DNA of 64,000 nt from an uncultured Eubacteriales bacterium (GTDB taxonomy: Bacteria > Bacillota > Clostridia > Christensenellales > Aristaeellaceae), in assembly GCA_902793605.1 (NCBI GenBank), contig CADBEB010000015.1, positions 1 through 64,000 on the forward strand, given 5' to 3'. Below, piece after piece: positions 1 to 6,054 of this stretch (position 1 is its first letter; every line of letters starts with the position of its first letter). The position numbers were made by a program, and so were the translations under genes. A model generated the notes under the pieces. The model had not been told where the DNA came from, searched no databases, and saw nothing but the letters and a program-made list of their open reading frames with translations.

Positions 1-347
1 ATGCGGTAATCCCTGCAGTTTTTTGTATCACCATAAGCTTACAGGTAAATCCACGTTCTTGCAAACTGGCAGGGGCACTACATATTATCCCTTTGTCTTG
101 AAGTCTGCCTTGGATTTCACACAGTCATTCCGGTTTCCGCTCTGCCTGAACGCATTTCTGAAAGGGCCAGAGGAAAACGGGATTGCTTACGGGTAACAGC
201 CGATTTTATATTGCAAAGACAAGGATCATTATGATATATTGTGACAGAAGAATTTGTTTATTACAAGTCGTAGAAATAGCGGCACAACTCCGGCGGGCAC
301 GGGATTGTGCCGGGTCAAAAAACAATGATTTGAAGGAGAAACTGTTT
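1..347. other. Intergenic region upstream of the first gene
   Basis: No gene is supported here. Bases 1-180 show no good reading frame with a ribosome site. Bases 211-240 hold a candidate promoter (listed separately). Bases 280-312 form a hairpin with an 8-bp stem (CGGCACAA paired with TTGTGCCG) in the 5' leader of the first gene. Its role is unknown. Confidence 0.5.
211..240 (+). promoter_or_regulatory. Candidate sigma-A promoter for the first binding-protein gene
   Basis: TTGCAA (211-216), an 18-base spacer, then TATATT (235-240), with a TG one base upstream of the -10 (extended -10). It would give a leader of about 100 nt ahead of the gene at 348. Confidence 0.5.
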
Positions 348-1190
348 ATGAGGAAACTGGTTGTATGTATGCTTGCGATGGTACTTTGTCTGATCACGCT
401 GGCTGACTGTTTTGCGGACGAGAATGAAATCGGCATCCTGACGCAGTTCAGCGTCACCGCAGAAGAGTTGAATGAAAAACAGGTGGCTTTTTTCAGCGCC
501 GTCCCGTTTACAGGATTCAGGTTTTTTGACACGCTCAGTGACCTGGTCAACGCCTTGGAGTCGGGGACGATCGGCGCTATTGAGACGGATGAGAATGTCG
601 CCGGTTTCCTGCTGGCCCAAAGGGACGGCCTCGCCAGGTACAACCCTGACAACATTCCCAAATATGAGGTGAGTTTCTGCATGCTGCTCAGGGAGGATGA
701 GGACGAGCTTTGCGGCCTTCTGTCAAGGACAATTCAGGATCTGGAAGAAGACGGGACGCTGGATGCCCTGAGAAACAACTTCATCGTTGACGTGATCGCC
801 GGAAAAGAGCCGGAGGCAGTTGAGCCTGAGCAATTTCAGGATGCCGGCACAATCAAGGTGGCTTTGACAGGCGACCGCCCGCCCATGGATTATTTCTCTG
901 CTGAAGGGAAAGCGATCGGCTTCAATACCGCGCTCGTCGCAGAGATTGCAAAGCGGATCAGGATGAATGTTGAGTTCATTCCCGTGGACAGCGGCGCGCG
1001 TGCCATCGCTCTTGCTTCCGGGGAAACGGATGTTATCTTCTGGTCGCAGATCGGGAATTTCAAGGACTGGAAGAAAGCGGATACAGGGGATCAGCCGGAG
1101 AATACAATTGTCACGGAACCTTACATGAAAAGCACGCTGTGTTACATCGTCCGAGAGGATTCGTCTCTGGTGAAAAAGCCGATTCAGTGA
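348..1190 (+). CDS. Exported solute-binding protein, SBP family 3 type, lobes in permuted order
   Basis: 280 residues. The ATG at 348 is chosen because GAAGGAGAA lies just upstream and a signal peptide follows (residues 1-23, ending near DCFA). Residues 28-146 look like the second half of an amino-acid-type binding protein: a segment like 'SLEEALEALKNG..VDA', then a helix ending EEDGTLDALRNNFI, which normally closes such proteins. Residues 167-270 look like the first half: GTIKVALTGDRPPMDY, GFNTALVAEIAKRI, SGETDVIFW. The order is therefore the reverse of classical SBP_bac_3. The ligand is unknown and no permease or ATPase gene lies beside it. It has its own promoter and terminator, so it is probably monocistronic. 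Confidence 0.75.
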   Translation: MRKLVVCMLAMVLCLITLADCFADENEIGILTQFSVTAEELNEKQVAFFSAVPFTGFRFFDTLSDLVNALESGTIGAIETDENVAGFLLAQRDGLARYNPDNIPKYEVSFCMLLREDEDELCGLLSRTIQDLEEDGTLDALRNNFIVDVIAGKEPEAVEPEQFQDAGTIKVALTGDRPPMDYFSAEGKAIGFNTALVAEIAKRIRMNVEFIPVDSGARAIALASGETDVIFWSQIGNFKDWKKADTGDQPENTIVTEPYMKSTLCYIVREDSSLVKKPIQ

Positions 1191-1226
1191 TCGGAGTATT
1201 TTAGCCTGTAATCTTCGTATCAAGTT

Positions 1227-1259
1227 AAGCCCTTGCGACTGTTCGTGAGGGCTTTTTTA
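1227..1259 (+). terminator. Rho-independent terminator
   Basis: AAGCCCT pairs with AGGGCTT across a 14-base loop and is followed by TTTTTT. It sits 37 bases after the stop codon of the binding-protein gene. Confidence 0.85.
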
Positions 1260-1265
1260 TTCGCC

Positions 1266-1398
1266 TGCTCCGGATATTTTTTATTGTATTCACTACTTCA
1301 TCTACGTTCTCTTCCGTTATGTCCAGGTAGGGAACTCTTTAAAATGCCTCTGAAGTAACCGTATAGGGTGAATGTTTGGCCGGTGCGTCAATCTGCAT
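1266..1398 (-). pseudogene. Possible decayed gene fragment
   Basis: On the minus strand an ATG at 1398 with a GGAGG-type site starts a short frame (MQIDAPAKHSPYTVTSEAF). It stops at TAA, and the same frame then continues with RVPYLDITEENVDEVVNTIK. The text after the stop reads like the well-behaved C-terminus of a real protein, so this may be a remnant broken by a nonsense change. The family is not recognised. Confidence is low because the piece is short. Confidence 0.3.
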
Positions 1399-1778
1399 GC
1401 CGGGTACCTCCGGTCTCTTTTTTTGCCATAGTAGCACAAAATAATTGTGTCAGCAAGGGGAACAAAATAATATCCCATGTCATTTTGCCAAAGATCGATT
1501 TATATCTTTATGCATTCTGTACATTGACGAATAAGCACAAAAAAATTATTCTTTGAATGAGCACTGACCCGCGATCACTCTCCGGGACCATACGGGAGTA
1601 AGCGGGAAGACGGTTATCCACAGACGCCATGGAAAGCAAGCAGGCACCGTTGAGGCCAGTCACAGCAAGGCTTTCCGGAGACAATTAACACCCTGTGGAT
1701 TACCGAATCCACCATTCAAAAGCAGGGGCCAAAATGCTATATTGGCACTCCCATCATTCCCGGAGGAGGATGAAGACG
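1399..1778. other. AT-rich intergenic region with two DnaA-box-like sites
   Basis: About 380 bases without a supported gene. Bases 1436-1560 are clearly AT-richer than the surroundings. TTATCCACA (1614-1622) matches the DnaA-box consensus exactly, and TGTGGATTA (1694-1702) is an inverted 8/9 match about 80 bases away. Two boxes do not make an origin; they could serve a DnaA-regulated promoter or the replication region of a decayed element. The genes that follow have a phage-like flavour. Confidence 0.4.
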
Positions 1779-1922
1779 ATGGAGATCACGGAAGAAGAAT
1801 TCATGTTTGACGGGACGGATCAGGCCGACAACGATGTGCTCATGGAAGCCTGGCCGATCCCGTCGGAGGAGAGCCTGAAGGAGTTCGAGGATTATCTTGC
1901 GGATCTCGGTCTCCGATTCTGA
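1779..1922 (+). CDS. Small acidic hypothetical protein
   Basis: 47 residues, strongly acidic (MEITEEEFMFDG... ending DYLADLGLRF). The ATG at 1779 is preferred because GGAGGAGG lies 9-12 bases upstream; an in-frame ATG at 1770 is too close to that site. No domain is recognised. It precedes another small gene, an XRE regulator and a phage-type protein, so it may belong to a mobile-element remnant. Its reality rests on the ribosome site and local context only. Confidence 0.45.
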   Translation: MEITEEEFMFDGTDQADNDVLMEAWPIPSEESLKEFEDYLADLGLRF

Positions 1923-2021
1923 TCGCTGCTTCCCGGCACGCCGGTATCCGGAACGGTGCTGTCGGCCCGAAATGACCTCCGGAAGACTGACAGGACGAAT
2001 TGCCAAGGAGATGATGTCAGC

Positions 2022-2222
2022 ATGTATGACGGCGGGCTGCAAAAGGTGACCATAACCCGGCAGGATGACCATACGGCATCCATCAAGATCGGGGAGGACA
2101 AACTATTGGACATTGAGTACAACCGAGACCGGAAAGTGGCTGTTCACAAGAGGAAGAAGGAAAAACCAATCGCTGTGGACGCACAGGAACTTATGAACGC
2201 GCTGGGAACGCTGCTAACCTGA
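2022..2222 (+). CDS. Small basic hypothetical protein
   Basis: 66 residues starting at the ATG at 2022, with AAGGAG about 13 bases upstream. The middle is beta-rich (KVTITRQDDHTASIKIGEDKLLDIEY), followed by a basic patch (HKRKKEK) and a final short helix. No family is recognised. It lies 99 bases after the small acidic gene and is followed by a long terminator, so the two may be cotranscribed. Confidence 0.5.
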   Translation: MYDGGLQKVTITRQDDHTASIKIGEDKLLDIEYNRDRKVAVHKRKKEKPIAVDAQELMNALGTLLT

Positions 2223-2277
2223 ATCATATGAACGACTGACCACCGAGCGTGGGCCCGTGAAATACCGAGGCACCGTG

Positions 2278-2348
2278 GGCCGGGGCAGTAAATGATGTAT
2301 AAAAACCGCTGTTGCGGGTGAATGCATCATTGCTGCCCCGGCTTTTTT
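2278..2348 (+). terminator. Terminator with unusually long stem
   Basis: Two arms of about 20 bases (2279-2300 and 2322-2342) pair almost perfectly, from GCCGGGGCAG to CTGCCCCGGC, with a smaller inner hairpin in the loop and a T6 run at 2343-2348. The stem is longer than most intrinsic terminators, so it could also be a mobile palindromic unit used as a terminator. Confidence 0.75.
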
Positions 2349-2400
2349 GGTGACTGAACAGTAACAAGTTTTCAAATCGGAATGAAGGGAGGTGAAACAA

Positions 2401-2736
2401 GTGCGGCTGGTTTCCAGGAACGCCAACGACGTGTACGAGATCGGCAATAAGATCCGGGAAGCGCGGGAAGCGCAAGGCATGTCCCAGGACGACCTGGCGG
2501 ATGTCATGGAGACCGACCGCAAGACGGTTTCACGGCATGAAACAGGTGAGCAGGAAATGAAAATATCGGCGTTTTTCCAGTACTATGACGCCCTGAATGC
2601 CAGGCCTGAACAACTCCTTCCGGACAGACTGCAGATGACTGCAACCCCATTGGAAGAGCGATTGCTGAAGGCAGCCAGAGATCTTTCTGAAAGCAACCTG
2701 GAGGTTCTGATCATGGTTGCGGAACGCATGAAATGA
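2401..2736 (+). CDS. XRE-family helix-turn-helix transcriptional regulator
   Basis: 111 residues. The GTG at 2401 is preferred, with AAGGGAGG about 8 bases upstream; the in-frame GTG at 2392 overlaps that site. Residues 15-65 form a Cro/C1-type HTH (IREAREAQGMSQDDLADVMETDRKTVSRHETGE). The C-terminal 45 residues are a helical tail, probably for dimerisation (EERLLKAARDLSESNLEVLIMVAERM). Such small regulators are typical of prophages and toxin-antitoxin loci; a phage-type gene follows. Its target is unknown. Confidence 0.85.
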   Translation: MRLVSRNANDVYEIGNKIREAREAQGMSQDDLADVMETDRKTVSRHETGEQEMKISAFFQYYDALNARPEQLLPDRLQMTATPLEERLLKAARDLSESNLEVLIMVAERMK

Positions 2737-2740
2737 AATT

Positions 2741-2756
2741 GGGGCGTAAACGCCCC
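2741..2756 (+). terminator. Short perfect hairpin after the XRE gene
   Basis: GGGGCGT-AA-ACGCCCC is a perfect 7-bp stem six bases after the XRE stop codon. No T run follows, so it may be a weak terminator or an mRNA-end stabiliser. Confidence 0.4.
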
Positions 2757-2894
2757 GGAAACAGACAAAAGTGGGGCGTTTAAGGGGCGGGAAAGTGCAA
2801 CAGAAGCCGATAGGATATAGACGATCCAAGCAGGACAGGCCAACCGGACGCGTACGGTGGGCTTGCACTAACGATGAAAGGATAAAAAGGAAAC

Positions 2895-3407
2895 GTGAAG
2901 CTGTACGAAGTGAACCGGCAGATCGAGGAGCTGCTGGGGCGGCTGGAACCGGACCCGGAGACCGGGGAGATCCCGGCGGACGAGGAAGAGATCATTGCCC
3001 GGATCAACGAGCTGGCCATCGCCCGGGAAGACATCCTGACCTACCTGGCCAAGCTGTTCCTGAACGGAAAGGCCATGCTGCAGAGCCTGCGGGCGGAGGA
3101 GATCCGCCTGAAGGACCGGAGCCAGAAGATGGCGCGGAAGCAGGACCGGCTGCTGTCGATCCTGGACCGGGAATGCGGGGGAGAGAAGACCGACCTGGGC
3201 GTCGCCACCCTGTTCTACCGGACGAACAAGCATGTGGAGGTCACGGACGCGGAAGCCGCGGTGGAGTGGCTGAAGAAGAGGTATTCGGAATGCTACCGGA
3301 TCCCGAAGCTGGAGATCTACAAGGCGAATGTCGGGAAACTGCTGGATGACGGGGAGGAGATACCCGGTGTGGAGAGGGTCTCCACAACCAGCTGTTATCT
3401 GAAGTGA
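2895..3407 (+). CDS. Siphovirus Gp157-type protein
   Basis: 170 residues, GTG start at 2895 with AAAAAGGAAAC upstream. The layout fits the Sipho_Gp157 family: an N-terminal KLYEVNRQIEELLG helix, an acidic stretch with DEEEI, a long middle coiled coil (about residues 55-105) carrying KARKQDRL-like basic residues, then a beta-rich domain with FYRTNKHVEVTD and an IPKLEIYKANVGKLLDDGEEIPGVE end. These phage proteins are linked to resistance or superinfection traits in streptococcal phages, but the exact role is not settled. No other clear phage structural gene is near, so it is probably a prophage remnant. Confidence 0.8.
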   Translation: MKLYEVNRQIEELLGRLEPDPETGEIPADEEEIIARINELAIAREDILTYLAKLFLNGKAMLQSLRAEEIRLKDRSQKMARKQDRLLSILDRECGGEKTDLGVATLFYRTNKHVEVTDAEAAVEWLKKRYSECYRIPKLEIYKANVGKLLDDGEEIPGVERVSTTSCYLK

Positions 3408-3423
3408 GGAGAGGAGGCGCTTT

Positions 3424-3487
3424 GGTACGGCGGGGACAGTCACTTCGTTCCACATTCGTGGAACTGCAGTAACAGTCCCCTTGTACC
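3424..3487 (+). repeat. REP-like palindromic element, copy A
   Basis: The outer arms GGTAC/GTACC enclose GGGGACAGT...ACAGTCCCC, with an inner GTTCCAC/GTGGAAC hairpin. It is 64 bases, starting 17 bases after the Gp157 stop. It shares nearly all its core with copies at 3926-3987 and 5848-5910, all in the same orientation. GGGGAC...GTCCCC ends are typical of REP elements mobilised by Y1 (RAYT) transposases; no such gene is in this window. Confidence 0.85.
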
Positions 3488-3530
3488 GACGCTCTGGCCG
3501 TCTCCCGCTCGGGATGACACGGAGGCGTAA

Positions 3531-3554
3531 ACACTAAAACACTAAAACACTAAA
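3531..3554. repeat. Three tandem copies of ACACTAAA
   Basis: An exact 8-base unit repeated three times just ahead of the ribosome site (GGGAGGGG) of the gene at 3573. Slippage here could change promoter or leader spacing. Confidence 0.8.
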
Positions 3555-3572
3555 AATCCGGGAGGGGAAAAG

Positions 3573-4283
3573 ATGGATCAATACTATCTGAAAGAGCTTA
3601 CGGTGCCGATACCGGAAGACAGGCTGGCGGTTATCCGGAAGGGAAAGAGTGTGGAATACGAAACGGACAGGATCTATTCACCGGAAACAAAAAACACCCG
3701 GGTGGTGCGGCGGGTGATCGGGAAGGTGGATCCGGTGAATCCGGGGAGGATGTTCCCGAACGAGACGTATTTTCAACTGTTTCCGGAGAATGAGGTGCCG
3801 GAGGAGGTGAGGGACGAGTTTCTGAGGGGATGCGGGATCAAGAGGCAGATGCAGACGATCCGGAGAAATCCGGAGGAGATCATTGAGGGGGTGGTGAACG
3901 GGCTGAGCGAGCTGAGAGTCAGTAACGCCGGGGACGGTTCTCTCGTTCCACATTCGTGTAACTGCGAGAAGCCGTCCCCTTGTTCCACCCGAGCCGCCTT
4001 CGGCTATGTGATGCTGAGGAGACTGTTCGATGATATCTACTATTCCGTGGAAGAACTGGCGGGGAAATATCCGAATGAAGTCATGGCGCCCTACAAGGTA
4101 AAGCAAATCAATGAAGTGCTGGAGAAAATCAGGGGAAATGTTCAGGATGAAGGGATCCGGCCGTATCTGCAGCTGATCGAGGAACCGGAGGAGGCAGGGG
4201 AAGACGGGAAGAGCGCATGGAAGGGGCTGACCTACAGCGATATCCTGATGATGCTGAAATGGTACAAGGTGCTGCCGAGGTAG
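3573..4283 (+). CDS. Hypothetical protein with a transposase-like N-terminal module and a REP-derived insert
   Basis: 236 residues, ATG at 3573 with GGAGGGG 10 bases upstream. Residues 25-75 (YSPETKNTRVVRRVIGKVDP..PGRMFPNETYFQLFPE) resemble the N-terminus of some IS1634-type transposases, but no DDE catalytic domain follows, so this is not an active transposase. Residues 119-138 (AGDGSLVPHSCNCEKPSPCS region) are encoded by a REP-like palindrome that inserted without breaking the frame. The rest is helical and acidic near the end (EEPEEAGEDGK). Function unknown; possibly a domesticated or decaying element protein. Confidence 0.6.
   Translation: MDQYYLKELTVPIPEDRLAVIRKGKSVEYETDRIYSPETKNTRVVRRVIGKVDPVNPGRMFPNETYFQLFPENEVPEEVRDEFLRGCGIKRQMQTIRRNPEEIIEGVVNGLSELRVSNAGDGSLVPHSCNCEKPSPCSTRAAFGYVMLRRLFDDIYYSVEELAGKYPNEVMAPYKVKQINEVLEKIRGNVQDEGIRPYLQLIEEPEEAGEDGKSAWKGLTYSDILMMLKWYKVLPR
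3926..3987 (+). repeat. REP-like palindromic element, copy B, inside a coding region
   Basis: 62 bases within the gene at 3573. GGGGACGG pairs with CCGTCCCC, and the arms TTCTC/GAGAA replace the CAC-type arms of copy A by compensating changes. The frame stays open through it and adds about 20 residues that differ in character from their surroundings. Confidence 0.85.
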
Positions 4284-4286
4284 GAG

Positions 4287-5948
4287 TTATTTTTCGATCA
4301 CTTCGAATTCGAGCGTTGAAAGGACCGGTTCCGGCGCGCCGAGGGCTTTGCAGGCCGCAACGATCTTCGTTCCCGGCGCGGCCCGGTTGCTGATGGTGAT
4401 GATCCCCCTGTTACTGATCGAAGCGATAGCGGCATCCACGTCCAGGGACCATTCGAGCCGCTTGTCGGCGGCAGCCTGCGGGAGGAGCGCGGCCTTCACG
4501 GCCACCCTCCCGCCGGGGAAGGGTCGGCCGGAGAGGGTCAGATCCACCTGCTGCACCGGTTCGACCACCCGGACATTCAGGCGGGCAATCTTTCCGCTTG
4601 GGGCGGCGACCGTGACGGGGGTGGACCCGGGAGCGACCGGGCTGAAGACGGCGGATCCGCCGCCACCGGGAGCGATCGAGACGATCCCGCTCCTCCGGGC
4701 AGTCCAGGTGATGCCGACCGGCGGCGCGGCCTCCGGCACCAGGCTGATCTTCACGGTTTCCGGCGCGCCGGTTCCCGCGTAAAGGAACAGTTCGCTCCTG
4801 TCCGGTATGATCTTTGCGACAGCCGGGTAGACGGTCAGGGGCAGGGTGACCTTTGTATGGAATACGGCGGCTTCCGCTGTGATTTCCAGATGGATCACAT
4901 CCATGAGGCCTTTTTTCACATGGAGAACGTTCTGAGCATCAACAGAAACTCCGGGCACCGGCTCCTTTGTTTCAGCATCCAGAACCGACCAGGTCAGGAA
5001 GGCGTTCTTCCGGATATCGGTGTTACTGAAGACGCTTTCGATCTTCCGGTAGAACCTCTCCGGACGGGTGAAGGTGACGGCCAGGGCCTTGCTCGTACCG
5101 GAGAAGGCATAGGATTCCCCGTCCTCCGTGGCCAGAGTGAATCCGCCGTCTTCGGGCAGGAACGCCGCATTGCTCCCGTCATACGTGATCAGCCGGGCGA
5201 CTGCGCGCAGATCGTCCATGGTGATGCCGCCCGAGCCGTTGGACGTGATAAAGGAGACGAGAAGGGCCGTATCGTTCCGCGCATACAGGATGCTGCCCAG
5301 CATCCCCGAGAAGATGTCCAGGTCGTCATACATGGGCCGGAGGGTCAGCAGGGCCGGATGATCGTCCAGGGTCAGCGTCTCTTCCTCCGGGGTGCCAAAG
5401 CTGACATAATAATCCAGTTCCCTGTGGAAAGGCGCCTTGTCGGGATCCGGGCTGAAGTCGTTGAACGTCCTCCAGCGGAAGGGGCCGTCGGTCACATAGG
5501 ACGGGGTCAGGACCGCGCGGGCATATTCTTCGTCTTCAAAGAAATCTGCGGTCTCCACACATTCGACGATCTCCTCGACATAATCGCCCGTTTTTCCGAT
5601 GAATCCGGCGCTGTAGACGAGGTCACGGGACCCGTAATAGACGGTATAGGGATCCTGCAGGTCCCGGGCGAAAAGAACGGGGGCGGTGAACAGGTTTCCC
5701 ACCTTTTCGTAAAAGATCTCATGCCCGTAAAGCGGGGACCGGTCCAGCGCCGCTCCCGGATCGTACAGGGAGGCGGAGAGGGTTTCGCCGTGCGCCGGGC
5801 TGAGCGAGAGGAAGAGGAGGAGCAGGAGAACGAGCAGCAGGAGAACGGAACGCCGGGGACAGTCACTTCGTTCCACATTCGCGGAACTGCAGTAACAGTC
5901 CCCTTGTTCCTGAACCGCAGTTCCCCGGAAAGCAGCTTTTATATCCAT
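4287..5948 (-). CDS. Secreted protein with C-terminal Ig-like (Big) repeats
   Basis: 553 residues. The ATG at 5948 is chosen for its GGAGAAG site. A signal peptide is present, but its N-region is unusually long: residues 14-34 come from a REP-like palindrome, followed by the hydrophobic core SVLLLLVLLLLLFLSLSPAHG. Residues about 55-340 are an unrecognised extracellular domain. Residues about 345-553 contain three beta-sandwich stretches in bacterial Ig-like style (for example IIPDRSELFLYAG..., WTARRSGIVSIAPGG, LEWSLDVDAAIASISNRG). No cell-wall anchor is seen. It is convergent with the gene at 3573, with a 3-base gap and no room for a terminator. Confidence 0.7.
   Translation of the reverse strand: MDIKAAFRGTAVQEQGDCYCSSANVERSDCPRRSVLLLLVLLLLLFLSLSPAHGETLSASLYDPGAALDRSPLYGHEIFYEKVGNLFTAPVLFARDLQDPYTVYYGSRDLVYSAGFIGKTGDYVEEIVECVETADFFEDEEYARAVLTPSYVTDGPFRWRTFNDFSPDPDKAPFHRELDYYVSFGTPEEETLTLDDHPALLTLRPMYDDLDIFSGMLGSILYARNDTALLVSFITSNGSGGITMDDLRAVARLITYDGSNAAFLPEDGGFTLATEDGESYAFSGTSKALAVTFTRPERFYRKIESVFSNTDIRKNAFLTWSVLDAETKEPVPGVSVDAQNVLHVKKGLMDVIHLEITAEAAVFHTKVTLPLTVYPAVAKIIPDRSELFLYAGTGAPETVKISLVPEAAPPVGITWTARRSGIVSIAPGGGGSAVFSPVAPGSTPVTVAAPSGKIARLNVRVVEPVQQVDLTLSGRPFPGGRVAVKAALLPQAAADKRLEWSLDVDAAIASISNRGIITISNRAAPGTKIVAACKALGAPEPVLSTLEFEVIEK
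5848..5910 (+). repeat. REP-like palindromic element, copy C, inside a signal peptide region
   Basis: 63 bases with GGAAC/GTTCC outer arms and the same GGGGACAGT...ACAGTCCCC core as copy A. It lies antisense within codons 14-34 of the minus-strand secreted protein and keeps the frame. Confidence 0.85.
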
Positions 5949-6002
5949 GTTTCTTCTCCAAATCTTTGGATTTTCCGATATCATAACACAGAAGAAGGGA
6001 AG

Positions 6003-6030
6003 AGAAAAGAGACTGCCCGTCAGGGCAGCC
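6003..6030 (-). terminator. Rho-independent terminator of the left opp locus
   Basis: On the minus strand CTGCCC-TGAC-GGGCAG is followed by TCTCTTTTCTC. It lies about 25 bases after the stop codon of the gene ending at 6055. Confidence 0.65.
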
Positions 6031-6054
6031 TCCTTGAAGCTGAAGATCCGGGGA

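Noticed and set aside
1368..1556. 62-codon plus-strand frame
   Set aside because: No ribosome site and no protein-like pattern; the minus strand there looks like a gene remnant.
1614..1702. Chromosomal origin oriC
   Set aside because: There are only two DnaA-like boxes and no dnaA, dnaN or rpmH beside them.
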